A stretch of DNA of 64,000 nucleotides. Origin: Paracoccus ravus (lineage in GTDB: Bacteria > Pseudomonadota > Alphaproteobacteria > Rhodobacterales > Rhodobacteraceae). The stretch spans positions 1-64,000 of the forward strand of contig NZ_SDEB01000019.1 of NCBI RefSeq assembly GCF_004522175.1, written 5' to 3'. The notes under the pieces were generated by a model. It was not told where the DNA came from, ran no database searches, and saw nothing but the letters and a program-made list of their open reading frames with translations. A program made the position numbers and the translations under genes. Of the stretch, positions 45,598 to 54,782 are shown one piece after another. Every line of letters starts with the position of its first letter. The first letter of the stretch is position 1.

Positions 45598-46523
45598 TTC
45601 CGCGCGGCCTGAATTTCGGCCGCGATTTCCGCCACGAGTTGCCTGAACCATTGGCTCGCCGGGTCCTGATGATGCCGGCGATGCCAACTCAGATAGATCG
45701 AGAGGCCGGGCAGTTCGAAAGGAAGCTCGCCCGCCTCGACCGTCGCCTCGACCGCCGGTTCGGGCGCGCGGGCCAGCAGGCTCGGAACCACGGAAACAAG
45801 ATCGGTCGCCCGCACGATCGACGGCAAAAGCAGGAAATTCGGCACGCTGACCGCGACGTCCCGGCTGCGCCCCAATTGGCGCAGCGCCTGGGTGACGCCG
45901 TCCAGGATACTGCCATCCTCGATCACAGCGACAGCGTGGCGGCTGGCGCAGAATTGGTCCAGGTTCGGAGGCCCGGAAATCAGCGGATGCCCCGGCCGCC
46001 AGATGACCTGGAAAGTTTCGTCCAGAAGATGGCGCGCGGGAAAGCTCTGCGGCGCGCGATCCGCCCCGGTCAGGGCGAAATCGATTTCGCCCCGCTCCAT
46101 CCCCTCGGCCAGCCGCAGGATCGTGGGCGGCAACGCCTCGACCGTGATGCCGGGGGCTTTCGCCGCAAGGACCGGCATGATCCGCGGCAAGAGCAGGAAA
46201 TGCGCCAGATCGGAACAGGCGATCCGGATATGGCGGTGGTCATTCGCCGGGTCAAAGCCGGGGGCCGCAGCGACCAGTGCGCGCAGATCCGCGATCGCCG
46301 CGTTCAGAGCGGGATGAATGGCCGCCGCCCGGCTGGTCGGAACCATGCCGTGGGAATGGCCGACCAGAAGCTCATCGCCGAACATGGTCCGCAGCCGGGC
46401 AAGCTGCGCAGACATTGCGGGTTGGCTGATGCCCAACCGCCTTGCAGCCGCTGTCACGCTGCGCTCGCTTAGCAGCACGTCCAGCGACACCAGCAGACCC
46501 AGATCCTTGCCGTGGAAATCCAT
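45594..46523 (-). CDS. LysR-family transcriptional regulator
   Basis: A 309-residue LysR protein: HTH LLSERSVTAAARRLGISQPA and MSAQLARLRTMFGDELLVGH, then a ligand-binding domain with IRIACSDLAHFLLLPRIMPV. The variant MVPTSRA after the HTH is like NodD/LinR-type members. The start at 46523 begins MDFHGKDLGLLVSLD, as expected of that group; the longer in-frame start at 46580 would run into the divergent promoter. It diverges from the small exported protein at 46616 and probably regulates it. The convergent dctM gene shares its stop palindrome. Confidence 0.87.
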   Translation of the reverse strand: MDFHGKDLGLLVSLDVLLSERSVTAAARRLGISQPAMSAQLARLRTMFGDELLVGHSHGMVPTSRAAAIHPALNAAIADLRALVAAAPGFDPANDHRHIRIACSDLAHFLLLPRIMPVLAAKAPGITVEALPPTILRLAEGMERGEIDFALTGADRAPQSFPARHLLDETFQVIWRPGHPLISGPPNLDQFCASRHAVAVIEDGSILDGVTQALRQLGRSRDVAVSVPNFLLLPSIVRATDLVSVVPSLLARAPEPAVEATVEAGELPFELPGLSIYLSWHRRHHQDPASQWFRQLVAEIAAEIQAARN

Positions 46524-46574
46524 CAGGCTTATGGCAGCTATTCCTGTGATCGATTTGCAGCATGGCCGCGCCCG

Positions 46575-46608
46575 CTCCATCTGTCCAGAGACAGTTCGAC
46601 AGATGGAG
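46575..46608. promoter_or_regulatory. 11-bp perfect inverted repeat covering the ribosome site of the next gene
   Basis: CTCCATCTGTC (46575-46585) and GACAGATGGAG (46598-46608) are exact complements around a 12-base spacer. The right arm contains the GGAG ribosome site of the gene starting at 46616. It could be a LysR operator in DNA, or a hairpin in mRNA that hides the ribosome site. Confidence 0.6.
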
Positions 46609-46615
46609 AAATCAG

Positions 46616-46972
46616 ATGAATAAGATCCTGGCCCTGACTTTGGCCGCCTCGCTCGCCCCCTTTGCCGCCTCGGCGGCGGAGGTCACGCTCGCGGCCCCGA
46701 TGCATGGGGCTACCCTTCAGGGCGAAGCGGCCGATATGTCGGTCTATTATCTGACCGATGACAGCCAGGCGTTCCATGTCGTTGCCGTTTATGCCGACAA
46801 GGCCGCGCCGGGCGAGCGCCACCAGATCATGATGCAGATGAATGACGGCGATGCTGTCCGCTTTGCCCTGCCGCACCATCCGGCCGAGCTCTACAGCTTT
46901 GCCCGAAATGGCGAGAATATTACAGTGAAGAGCGAGCCTGCGCCGTTCCGGCCTGTCGGCAAAGCCAGCTGA
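46616..46972 (+). CDS. Small exported protein of unknown function
   Basis: The 118-residue protein has a signal peptide ending AASA (about residue 20) and a mature beta-rich part: EVTLAAPMHGATLQGEAADM, VYYLTDDSQAFHVVAVYADK and HQIMMQMNDGDAVRFALPHH. It lacks cysteines. It resembles small conserved periplasmic proteins of unknown role in alphaproteobacteria. The ATG at 46616 follows TGGAGAAATCAG, whose GGAG lies in a perfect inverted repeat. It is divergent from the LysR gene. Confidence 0.75.
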   Translation: MNKILALTLAASLAPFAASAAEVTLAAPMHGATLQGEAADMSVYYLTDDSQAFHVVAVYADKAAPGERHQIMMQMNDGDAVRFALPHHPAELYSFARNGENITVKSEPAPFRPVGKAS

Positions 46973-46988
46973 TCATCCTGGCGGGGGA

Positions 46989-47168
46989 TCAATGCTGCGG
47001 CCGGAGGTAGAGCCAAAGCGCCGAAAGGAGAAGCGTCCCGATCCCTACGAAACTGTAAAGTGCAAGGGCGTGGCCAAAGCTCATCCCGCAGGCCATTCCT
47101 ATGGCCGAGGCGGACAGGGCCACGACCACGCCAAGGATCACGGCGGGCATGATCGAAATCTCCGGCAT
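46989..47168 (-). CDS. Small two-helix membrane protein
   Basis: A 59-codon frame on the minus strand starts at ATG 47168 and ends at TGA 46989-46991. It encodes two hydrophobic helices, residues 8-30 (PAVILGVVVALSASAIGMAC) and 38-55 (YSFVGIGTLLLSALWLYL), ending in a charged LRPQH. The frame remains open upstream to a CTG near 47220, giving an acidic extension with FPFLSDLDEPEPMPE, so the real start may be non-ATG. The helix pattern and codon use are protein-like. Function unknown. Confidence 0.6.
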   Translation of the reverse strand: MPEISIMPAVILGVVVALSASAIGMACGMSFGHALALYSFVGIGTLLLSALWLYLRPQH

Positions 47169-47301
47169 GGGTTCTGGCTCATCAAGGTCGCTCAGGAACG
47201 GGAATGCTGTCTTAGGCAGTCATCCGGTCAATTGGCAAGGCGCAATTTTGTTCCCTCGCTGCCATTGAATTTTCTGTGTTGGCCCATGATTCAGGGAAAT
47301 A

Positions 47302-47328
47302 TTGGCATTCGCCCAGATCCCTCATAAT
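47302..47328 (+). promoter_or_regulatory. Candidate sigma-70-type promoter of the hybrid kinase gene
   Basis: TTGGCA (47302-47307) and CATAAT (47323-47328) are separated by 15 bases, shorter than the ideal 17, and lie 40 bases before the TTG start. The -10 is near consensus. Confidence 0.35.
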
Positions 47329-47367
47329 GTGGCCCAAATCCGTTTTCGCATCGCATGAGGATCAATC

Positions 47368-50268
47368 TTGAACTATCGAAACGCCCCGTCGACATGGCCA
47401 ATCGGGGGAGGCGTCGCGGGGGATCTGATCCGCCGTCTGGACTGGTCCGAGACCTCCTTGGGTCCGATCGAGGATTGGCCCCAGAACCTTCGGGTCAAGG
47501 TCAACTCGCTTGTCAATTCCCCGATTCCTCAGGTCCTGATGTGGGGACCGGATCATGTGATGATCTATAATGACGGCTATATCGACATTGCCGGCAGCAA
47601 TCATCCCCGTGCTCTGGGCGGCCGGGTCGATGAGATCTGGCCCGAGATCTGGGACTGGAACCAACGCATCCTGATCGAGGGGTTCAAGGGCGAGGTTCAA
47701 TCCTTCCGCGAACAATCCATGACGCTAATGCGTCACGGTCGGGCCGAGGACGTGGTCTTCGACCTGTTCTATACGCCGATCCACAGTACCGACGGCCTGC
47801 GGGTCGATGGGGTGCTTTGCACCGTCCTCGACATCACCGAGGCCGTCGCGGCCCGCCGGGATCTGGCCGAAAGCCAGGCCGAGTTGCAGATCCTGACGGA
47901 TTCCGTGCCCGCCCTGATTGGGTTCTTCGACTCGAGCCTGACCTACCGCCTCGCCAATGAGCGCTATCTGGACGTGTTCGGCGTCCGTCCCGATCAGGTC
48001 ATCGGCCGCCACAAGCGCGACATCGTCGGCGAGGAATATTTCCGAGCGCGGGCCACGATCCTCAAACGCGCGCTTTCCGGCGAGACGCAGATCTTCGATG
48101 CCGCGATCAGGCTCCCCAGCGGCGAGACGCGCACATTCGAAGTGCGCTACATCCCGCGCCTTGGGCCGGACAAAGAGGTCAGCGGCATCTTTGTCCTGAT
48201 GGTCGATATCGAGGACCGCATGCGCACCGAACGCGCCCTGCGCGAAAGCAACCAGCGCTTTGCCGCGGCGGTCGGCGCAGTTCATGGCGTCTTGTGGACC
48301 ACCGATCCCGACGGCGTGATGCGGGGCGAACAGCTTGGCTGGACCGGGCTGACAGGCCAGCAGCCCGAAGAATTCGGGGGGACCGGTTGGCTCGACGCCA
48401 TTCATCCCGAGGACCGTGCGCTGTCTCTAGAAACCTGGCGGGCGTCGGTCGCAACCGGAAACACCTATATCAACGAACATCGCATTCGCCGACGCGATGG
48501 GGAATGGCGCAATTTTGCGATCCGCGCCGTGCCCAGCTTTGACGAGCGGGGGCAGGTCCGGGAATGGGTCGGCGTCCATACCGACATTACCGAGCAGCGA
48601 AAGGCCGAGGCGCTCCTGCGCGAGCGCGCCCAGGATCTGGAACGGCAGGTCCGGCAGCGCGAAGCCGCCGAAGAGCAGTTGCGACAGATGAACGAGGGTC
48701 TGGAAAGCCGGGTCGAGGCCGAGGTCGCCCGCCGCCACCGCGCCGAGAATGCGCTGCATCAGGCGCAAAAGATGGAATCGATCGGCCAGCTGACCGGTGG
48801 CGTGGCGCATGATTTCAACAATTTGCTGCAAGTCGTATCGGGCAATCTTCACCTGCTGGCCGAGGATGTCGCGGGCAATGCCCGCGCCAGCGAAAGGGTG
48901 ACGCATGCGCTTGCCGGCGTTCAGCGCGGCGCGAAGCTCGCCAGCCAGCTTCTGGCTTTTGGCCGGCGGCAGGCGCTGGAGCCGCGTGTCATCAATATCG
49001 GCCGGCTGATTGCCGGGATGGATGACCTCTTGCGGCATTCGCTGGGCGAGATGATCGAGATCGCGCTGGAGCAGCCGGACGATCTGTGGAACAGCTGCGC
49101 CGATCCGGCCCAGGTGGAAAACGTCCTGCTCAATCTTGCCATCAACGCCCGTGACGCCATGTCGGGGGCCGGCCGACTGACCATCACCCTTGCGAATACC
49201 CGGATCGAACTTGACGAGACGGGGGATGATCCGGAAATGGTCGCGGGCGAATATGTCATGCTCGCGATCTCCGATACCGGCTCGGGCATGTCGCCCGAAA
49301 TCCTCGAAAAGGTCTTCGAGCCCTTCTTTTCGACCAAGCCCGAGGGCAAGGGCAGCGGCCTTGGCCTGTCGATGGTCTATGGCTTTGTCCGGCAGTCGGG
49401 CGGCCATGTCGCGATCGAAAGCACGCAAGGATCGGGCACCGTGGTCCGGGTCTTCCTGCCCCGGGCAATGGGCGAGGCCGAGGCCGATACGACCCTTGGC
49501 AGCGGCCTGATCGAAAACGGCACGGAAACCATCCTCGTCGTCGAGGATGACGAAGCCGTGCGCCGGACCGTCGTCGATCTGCTCTCGGGGCTTGGCTATC
49601 GGCTTTTGACCGCCAAGGATCCCGAAGCGGGTCTTGCCATTGTCGAGAGCGGCACGCCGATCGACGTGATCTTTACCGATGTTGTGATGCCCGGCGCCAT
49701 GACCAGCCGCCAGATGGTCAGCCGCGCGCGCGAGATCCTGCCCGACATCGCCGTGCTCTACACCTCGGGCTATGTCGAGGATTCCATGGTCCATGACGGC
49801 AAGCTTGATCCGGACGTAACCTTGCTGGCCAAGCCCTATTCCCGCGAGACCCTGGCCCGCCGACTGCGGCAGGTCATCAATGCCCGGCCGGAGAGCCCGA
49901 GCAGCCGCAGATCCCTGAACATCCTGCTTGCAGAAGACGATTTTCTGATCCGCGCAGATACCGCGATGACGCTCGAGGACCTGGGCCACAGCGTCAGTCA
50001 GGCGGCCAATGCCAAACAGGCGCTGGATGCCTTGGCGAGCGGGGATTTCGACCTCCTGCTGACCGATCTGGGCCTGCCGGACACCTCAGGCGACATTCTG
50101 GCCTGGCAGGCCTTGCAGGCGCGGCCCGATCTGGCCCTGATCTTCGCCACCGGACAGAGCCGCCTGCCCGAGGGATCTCCAGAGCGCGCGGTGCTGCTGA
50201 CCAAGCCCTATGCCGAGGTCCAGATCCGTCAGGCCATCGCCGCCGCCGTCGCACGCCGCCCGAGCTAG
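47368..50268 (+). CDS. Hybrid sensor histidine kinase with three PAS regions and two receiver domains
   Basis: The 966-residue cytoplasmic kinase starts with TTG, preceded by GAGGA at a 6-base spacing. It has a PAS-like region (30-155, with [20 protein letters not shown]), PAS domains at about 165-290 and 290-410, and a coiled coil (410-470). HisKA carries phospho-acceptor His481 ([12 protein letters not shown]), and HATPase has NARDAM near 590, DTGSGMS near 636 and [13 protein letters not shown]. Receiver 1 has Asp771 ([11 protein letters not shown]) and receiver 2 Asp900 ([10 protein letters not shown]). It has no membrane segment, so the signal is intracellular, possibly light or redox through PAS. 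No output regulator is adjacent. Its stop shares CTAG with convergent pcaR. Confidence 0.9.
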   Translation: MNYRNAPSTWPIGGGVAGDLIRRLDWSETSLGPIEDWPQNLRVKVNSLVNSPIPQVLMWGPDHVMIYNDGYIDIAGSNHPRALGGRVDEIWPEIWDWNQRILIEGFKGEVQSFREQSMTLMRHGRAEDVVFDLFYTPIHSTDGLRVDGVLCTVLDITEAVAARRDLAESQAELQILTDSVPALIGFFDSSLTYRLANERYLDVFGVRPDQVIGRHKRDIVGEEYFRARATILKRALSGETQIFDAAIRLPSGETRTFEVRYIPRLGPDKEVSGIFVLMVDIEDRMRTERALRESNQRFAAAVGAVHGVLWTTDPDGVMRGEQLGWTGLTGQQPEEFGGTGWLDAIHPEDRALSLETWRASVATGNTYINEHRIRRRDGEWRNFAIRAVPSFDERGQVREWVGVHTDITEQRKAEALLRERAQDLERQVRQREAAEEQLRQMNEGLESRVEAEVARRHRAENALHQAQKMESIGQLTGGVAHDFNNLLQVVSGNLHLLAEDVAGNARASERVTHALAGVQRGAKLASQLLAFGRRQALEPRVINIGRLIAGMDDLLRHSLGEMIEIALEQPDDLWNSCADPAQVENVLLNLAINARDAMSGAGRLTITLANTRIELDETGDDPEMVAGEYVMLAISDTGSGMSPEILEKVFEPFFSTKPEGKGSGLGLSMVYGFVRQSGGHVAIESTQGSGTVVRVFLPRAMGEAEADTTLGSGLIENGTETILVVEDDEAVRRTVVDLLSGLGYRLLTAKDPEAGLAIVESGTPIDVIFTDVVMPGAMTSRQMVSRAREILPDIAVLYTSGYVEDSMVHDGKLDPDVTLLAKPYSRETLARRLRQVINARPESPSSRRSLNILLAEDDFLIRADTAMTLEDLGHSVSQAANAKQALDALASGDFDLLLTDLGLPDTSGDILAWQALQARPDLALIFATGQSRLPEGSPERAVLLTKPYAEVQIRQAIAAAVARRPS

Positions 50269-51026
50269 CGCAGCAGGCCGCGGATCTCGGACTGCATCCG
50301 CAGGAGTTGCGGCAGAAAACGGTTCTGCAACTCCTGCGGCGTGGCATGGGCTGCGGCAAGGCCGACATTCAGCGCGGCGACCACGAGGCCGCGCGAATTC
50401 AGCAAGGGAACGGCGATCGACCGCAGACCGATCTCTACTTCCTGGTCGATGATGGCAAATCCGTCGCGCCGGACGCGGGCGAGTTCATCGATCAGGCTTT
50501 CCGCCGTGAATCGCGTATAGGGCGTTCGCTGCGCGAAAGGTGCCTGCGCCAGAAATGCGCTCAATTCGGCCGGGTTCAGCGCCGCCAGCATCACCCGCCC
50601 CATCGAGGTGCAATAGGCTGGCAGGCGCGAGCCGGGCATTAGAGCGATGGACATCACCCGGCGCTGCGCCGCGCGGGCGACATAGACGATCTCGACCCCG
50701 TCCAGCACCGAAACCGACGAGCTTTCCGCGATCTCTTCCGACAGGCGGTCGAGATTGGGTTGCACGATCTGCGGCAGCGGCATGGTGGCGAGGCAGGCGG
50801 TGCCGAGCCGCAGGATGCGTGGGGTCAGGGTAAAGAACTTGCCGTCGTAATCGGCATAGCCGTGATGCGCGAGCGTCAGCAGGCAGCGCCGCGCCGTCGC
50901 CCGGTCCAGTCCCGATGCCGCCGAGACCTCGGCGATGGATTGGCGCGGATGCTCGGCGGTGAAGGTCTCGATCACCGAAAGCCCCTTGGCGAGGCCGCCC
51001 ATGATGTCGCGTTCATTGATACTCAT
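50265..51026 (-). CDS. pcaR: IclR-family regulator PcaR
   Basis: A 253-residue IclR protein: winged helix LAKGLSVIETFTAEHPRQSI and AASGLDRATARRCLLTLAHH in the first 70 residues, then the effector domain with SIALMPGSRLPAYCTSMGRV. The form of the HTH and the RLPAYCTSMGRVMLAAL motif match PcaR/PcaU regulators of the beta-ketoadipate pathway. It is divergent from pcaIJF and likely activates that operon in response to beta-ketoadipate. The perfect palindrome at 51038-51070 is its probable site, just before its own start codon, so autoregulation is expected. Confidence 0.9.
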   Translation of the reverse strand: MSINERDIMGGLAKGLSVIETFTAEHPRQSIAEVSAASGLDRATARRCLLTLAHHGYADYDGKFFTLTPRILRLGTACLATMPLPQIVQPNLDRLSEEIAESSSVSVLDGVEIVYVARAAQRRVMSIALMPGSRLPAYCTSMGRVMLAALNPAELSAFLAQAPFAQRTPYTRFTAESLIDELARVRRDGFAIIDQEVEIGLRSIAVPLLNSRGLVVAALNVGLAAAHATPQELQNRFLPQLLRMQSEIRGLLR

Positions 51027-51037
51027 GCCGGGCCTTC

Positions 51038-51070
51038 GTGCGATATGTGAACAAATGCATCATATCGCAC
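51038..51070. promoter_or_regulatory. Perfect palindromic operator candidate between pcaR and pcaI
   Basis: GTGCGATATG (51038-51047) and CATATCGCAC (51061-51070) are exact inverted repeats with a 13-base AT-rich spacer. The site begins 12 bases upstream of the pcaR start and ends 78 bases before pcaI, as expected for a shared site of an IclR dimer pair. Confidence 0.75.
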
Positions 51071-51147
51071 AAACCGCATGGACGGAAGTCCCGCCTTTTG
51101 TGTAGGTCAAGCCTGCAAACATGCGGCCCGTCCGCAGAGGAGGAAGA

Positions 51148-51882
51148 ATGGACAAGACGCTTCCCGATCTTGCCGCCGCCGTGGCGGGGATCGAAGACGG
51201 AATGACGGTGATGATCGGCGGCTTCGGCGGCTCGGGCGCGCCGATCGAACTGATCCACGCCCTGATCGACCGCTATCTCGCGACCGGCCACCCGAAGAAC
51301 CTGACGGTCGTGAACAACAACGCGGGCAATGGCCATGTCGGTCTGGCCGCGCTGATCGAGCAGGGCATGGTCGCGAAGCTGATCTGTTCCTTCCCGCGCT
51401 CGGCCGATCCGCGCGTCTTCACCGAGCTTTACCTTGCCGGAAAAATCGAATTGGAACTGGTCCCGCAGGGCACCTTGGCCGAGCGCATCCGCGCCGGCGG
51501 CGCGGGCATCCCGGCCTTCTACACGCCGACGAGCTACGGCACCGACCTCGCCAAGGGCAAACCCGTCGAGGAATTCGAGGGTCGCGCCTATGTGCAGGAA
51601 CGCTGGCTCAAGGCCGATTATGCGCTGGTCAAGGCCGATCAGGGCGACAAGCTTGGCAACCTGACCTACCGCATGGCCGCGCGGAACTTTGGCCCCTTGA
51701 TGTGCATGGCCGCACAGACCGCCATCGTGCAGGTCAGCGAATTGGTCGAGCCGGGCGCGATTGATCCGGAAACCGTCGTCACCCCCGGCATCTTCGTGCA
51801 GGGCCTCGTCGAGGTGTCGAATCCCGCGCAGGAAGAAGACCTGAACCGCGCCAATGCCGCCTATCCGGAGGTCGCAGCATGA
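51148..51882 (+). CDS. pcaI: 3-oxoadipate CoA-transferase, subunit A
   Basis: The 244-residue alpha subunit of a class I CoA-transferase: DGMTVMIGGFGGSGAPIELI near the start gives the CoA-binding GGFGxxGxP motif, and NNNAGNGHVGLAALIEQGMV and YTPTSYGTDLAKG follow. It acts with PcaJ to move CoA from succinyl-CoA to beta-ketoadipate. The ATG at 51148 follows AGAGGAGGAAGA and is preferred to the in-frame ATG at 51121. Its stop overlaps pcaJ (ATGA). Confidence 0.94.
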   Translation: MDKTLPDLAAAVAGIEDGMTVMIGGFGGSGAPIELIHALIDRYLATGHPKNLTVVNNNAGNGHVGLAALIEQGMVAKLICSFPRSADPRVFTELYLAGKIELELVPQGTLAERIRAGGAGIPAFYTPTSYGTDLAKGKPVEEFEGRAYVQERWLKADYALVKADQGDKLGNLTYRMAARNFGPLMCMAAQTAIVQVSELVEPGAIDPETVVTPGIFVQGLVEVSNPAQEEDLNRANAAYPEVAA

Positions 51883-52547
51883 CCAAGCTTTCCTCGACCC
51901 AGATCGCTTGGCGCGCGGCGCAGGACATCACCGATGGGGCCTATGTGAACCTCGGCATCGGCTTCCCCGAGATGGTGGCAAAATTCCAGCCTCCGGGCCG
52001 TCAGGCGATCTTCCACACCGAGAATGGCATCCTCGGCTTTGGCGAGGCCCCTGCCCCCGGCACCGAAGACTGGGACCTGATCAACGCGGGCAAGAAGGCC
52101 GTGACGATCAAGCCCGGCACCGCCTTTTTCCACCATGCCGACAGCTTTGCCATGGTGCGCGGCGGGCATCTGGATGTCGCGATCCTTGGTGCTTATGAGG
52201 TCGCCGAAAACGGAGATCTCGCGAACTGGTCTACCGGCCCCAAGGGCGTTCCGGCGGTCGGCGGCGCGATGGATCTGGTCCATGGCGCAAAACGCGTGGC
52301 CGTCATCACAGATCACGTCACCAAGGACGGCAAGCCGAAGCTGGTGCAGCAATGCTCGCTGCCACTGACCGGCGTCGGCTGCGTGACGCGGGTCTATACC
52401 TCGCTGGCGGTGGTGGACATTCAGGACGGCCATTTCGTCCTGCGCGAAAAGCTCGCCTCGATGTCCTTCGACGAATTGCAATCCCTGACGGGCGCGACCC
52501 TGCATCGGGACGGCGACGTGGCCGACCTGACCGTGCCGGAGCTTTGA
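51879..52547 (+). CDS. pcaJ: 3-oxoadipate CoA-transferase, subunit B
   Basis: The 222-residue beta subunit has catalytic Glu48 in AIFHTENGILGFG, the S-ENG motif that forms the glutamyl-CoA intermediate, plus GAYVNLGIGFPEMVAKF and HGAKRVAVITDHVTKDGKPK. It overlaps pcaI by four bases and ends one base before pcaF, so the three are co-translated. The product is beta-ketoadipyl-CoA. Confidence 0.94.
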   Translation: MTKLSSTQIAWRAAQDITDGAYVNLGIGFPEMVAKFQPPGRQAIFHTENGILGFGEAPAPGTEDWDLINAGKKAVTIKPGTAFFHHADSFAMVRGGHLDVAILGAYEVAENGDLANWSTGPKGVPAVGGAMDLVHGAKRVAVITDHVTKDGKPKLVQQCSLPLTGVGCVTRVYTSLAVVDIQDGHFVLREKLASMSFDELQSLTGATLHRDGDVADLTVPEL

Positions 52548-52548
52548 G

Positions 52549-53748
52549 ATGACCGAAGTCTATATCTGCGACTATATCCGCACCCCCATCGGCCGCTTCG
52601 GCGGCGCGCTGTCCGCCGTCCGGGCCGATGATCTGGGCGCGGTCCCGCTGCGCGCCTTGATGGAGCGCAATGCAGGCGTCGATTGGGCCGCCGTCGATGA
52701 CGTGATCTATGGCTGCGCCAATCAGGCAGGCGAGGACAACCGCAATGTCGCCCGCATGTCGGCGCTGCTGGCGGGCCTGCCGATCGAGGTCTCGGGGACG
52801 ACGATCAACCGCCTCTGCGGCTCGGGCATGGATGCGATTATCGCCGCCGCCCGTGCCATCAAGGCGGGCGAGGCCGAGCTGATGATCGCGGGCGGCGTCG
52901 AGTCCATGTCGCGCGCGCCCTTCGTCATGCCCAAGGCCGAGACGGCCTTTTCTCGCCATGCCGAGATCCATGACACGACCATCGGCTGGCGCTTCATCAA
53001 CCCGTTGATGAAAAAGCAGTACGGCGTCGATTCCATGCCGCAGACCGGGCAGAACGTCGCGGATGATTTCGGCATCTCGCGCGAGGATCAGGATGCGATG
53101 GCGCTGGCCTCTCAGGCCAAGGCTGCTGCGGCGCAGGAGAATGGGCGTCTGGCGCAGGAGATCACCCCGGTGACCATCCCGCAGCGCAAGGGCGATCCGC
53201 TGACCATCACCCGCGACGAACATCCCCGCGCGACCTCGGTCGAGGCCTTGGCCAAGCTGAAGCCGCTCTTCGAGGGTGGCTCGGTCACGGCCGGGAATGC
53301 CTCGGGCGTCAATGACGGGGCGGCGGCGCTGATCCTTGCCAGCGAAGCGGCGGCGAAGAAATATGGCCTGACCCCGATTGCCCGCGTGCTGGGCGGCGCG
53401 ACGGCGGGCGTGCCGCCCCGCATCATGGGGATCGGCCCCGCCCCCGCCTCGCAAAAGCTGATGGCGCGGCTGGGGCTGACGCAGTCCGATTTCGACGTGA
53501 TCGAGTTGAACGAGGCCTTTGCCTCGCAGGGCCTCGCCACTTTGCGCCAACTCGGCATTGCCGATGACGACGCGCGCGTGAACCGCAATGGCGGGGCCAT
53601 CGCTCTGGGGCATCCCTTGGGCATGTCCGGCGCACGCATCACCGGGACGGCGGCGCTGGAGATGCAGTTGAACGGTGCCAAGCGCTCGCTATCGACCATG
53701 TGCATCGGCGTCGGCCAAGGCATCGCGATCACGCTCGAACGCGTCTGA
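52549..53748 (+). CDS. pcaF: 3-oxoadipyl-CoA thiolase
   Basis: The 399-residue thiolase has the acyl-binding Cys90 in INRLCGSGMDA, the active-site His in ALGHPLGMSGARITG and the second Cys in STMCIGVGQGI. VESMSRAPFVMPKAE is typical of PcaF/PaaJ. It splits beta-ketoadipyl-CoA into succinyl-CoA and acetyl-CoA, the last step of protocatechuate degradation. It is the third gene of the pcaIJF operon. Ring-cleavage genes (pcaGH, pcaBCD) are absent from the window. Confidence 0.94.
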   Translation: MTEVYICDYIRTPIGRFGGALSAVRADDLGAVPLRALMERNAGVDWAAVDDVIYGCANQAGEDNRNVARMSALLAGLPIEVSGTTINRLCGSGMDAIIAAARAIKAGEAELMIAGGVESMSRAPFVMPKAETAFSRHAEIHDTTIGWRFINPLMKKQYGVDSMPQTGQNVADDFGISREDQDAMALASQAKAAAAQENGRLAQEITPVTIPQRKGDPLTITRDEHPRATSVEALAKLKPLFEGGSVTAGNASGVNDGAAALILASEAAAKKYGLTPIARVLGGATAGVPPRIMGIGPAPASQKLMARLGLTQSDFDVIELNEAFASQGLATLRQLGIADDDARVNRNGGAIALGHPLGMSGARITGTAALEMQLNGAKRSLSTMCIGVGQGIAITLERV

Positions 53749-53756
53749 CAGACCTG

Positions 53757-53780
53757 CCGGGGGCCGTGACGGGCCCCCGG
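53757..53780 (+). terminator. GC-rich hairpin after pcaF
   Basis: CCGGGGGCC (53757-53765) pairs with GGCCCCCGG (53772-53780) over a 6-base loop. It lies 8 bases after the pcaF stop. No T run, so termination would be imperfect or factor-aided. Confidence 0.55.
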
Positions 53781-53844
53781 GACCACCATGTCCATCCGGT
53801 CGGCCATGGCGTAAACTGGGTCTCGTGATGAAAAGGAGACCCCC

Positions 53845-54771
53845 TTGACCAGCCCCCAGAACCTGCCGCTGATCTCGGTGATTGCCACCGGAGGAACCAT
53901 CGCCAGCCGCAAGGACGCGGCGGGGGCGGCCAGTCCCAGCCTGACAGGACAGGATCTCTTGGACATCCTGCCGCCCCTGCCCGTCCATCTGCGCGCGGTC
54001 GAACTGCTGGCGATGGATTCATCCTGCCTGACGCTGAGGGACATGCAACGGATCAGCGATGCCGTCGCAGCGGAACTGGCCGATCCCCATGTCGCAGGGG
54101 TCGTTGTCCTTCACGGAACCGATGCGATGGAGGAAAGCGCGCTGCTCGTCCAGCTGCAGCTGGCACCGGAAAAGCCGGTGATCTTTACCGGAGCGCAATT
54201 CTCGGCCGATAGCGATGCGCCCGACGGGCCGGGGAATCTGGCCGATGCGATCCGCGAGGCGCTGGGGCCGAAAGGGGTGCAGCTTGCCTTTGGCGGCCGG
54301 CGGCTTCCGGCCTGGGGGCTTTACAAGGCGGCCTCGGATCAGGCCGACGCCTTTCGCCGCGCGACCCAGTCCGAGGCCGGGGACCTGCCGCCTTTGCCCG
54401 CCCCTGTCGGCGATCGGCGCATCGACTTGGTGGCACTGCATCCCGGCGCGGATGCGCTGCATCTGCTGGCCAGCATCGAGGCAGAGGCCGCGGGGATCAT
54501 TCTGGTGGCGCTTGGTTCGGGCAATGCCACGCCCACCATTGCCGAAGCCGTCGCCAAGGCGGTCGCGGCAGGCATTCCGGTCGTCACCAGCAGCCGTGTC
54601 CCCGAGGGGCGGCTTGCGCCGGCCTATGGCGGCGGCGGCGGCGGGCATGATCTGATGCGGGCGGGCGCAATCCATTCGACCTGGCTTCGCCCCGGTCAAG
54701 CCCGGATCCTGCTTGCCCTGCTGCTGGCAAATGGCTGTTCCCGCGACCAGATCGCCCGAGCGTTTTCCTGA
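53845..54771 (+). CDS. Asparaginase
   Basis: The 308-residue protein belongs to the bacterial L-asparaginase family. The nucleophile Thr18 is in VIATGGTIAS, and the second Thr-Asp pair is in VVLHGTDAMEESAL (Thr92, Asp93). PVIFTGAQFSADSDAPDGPG and the Lys-containing LYKAASDQADAF follow. No signal peptide, so cytoplasmic. It converts asparagine to aspartate and ammonia; related amide hydrolysis cannot be ruled out. The start is TTG 53845, preceded by AAAAGGAGACCCCC; the only upstream ATG leads to a stop at once. Confidence 0.88.
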   Translation: MTSPQNLPLISVIATGGTIASRKDAAGAASPSLTGQDLLDILPPLPVHLRAVELLAMDSSCLTLRDMQRISDAVAAELADPHVAGVVVLHGTDAMEESALLVQLQLAPEKPVIFTGAQFSADSDAPDGPGNLADAIREALGPKGVQLAFGGRRLPAWGLYKAASDQADAFRRATQSEAGDLPPLPAPVGDRRIDLVALHPGADALHLLASIEAEAAGIILVALGSGNATPTIAEAVAKAVAAGIPVVTSSRVPEGRLAPAYGGGGGGHDLMRAGAIHSTWLRPGQARILLALLLANGCSRDQIARAFS

Positions 54772-54782
54772 TCCCGCGACGC

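Noticed and set aside
46992..47327. A 111-codon plus-strand frame after the small exported protein
   Set aside because: It is basic and unlike a protein, with no ribosome site. The opposite strand encodes a convincing two-helix membrane protein in the same place.
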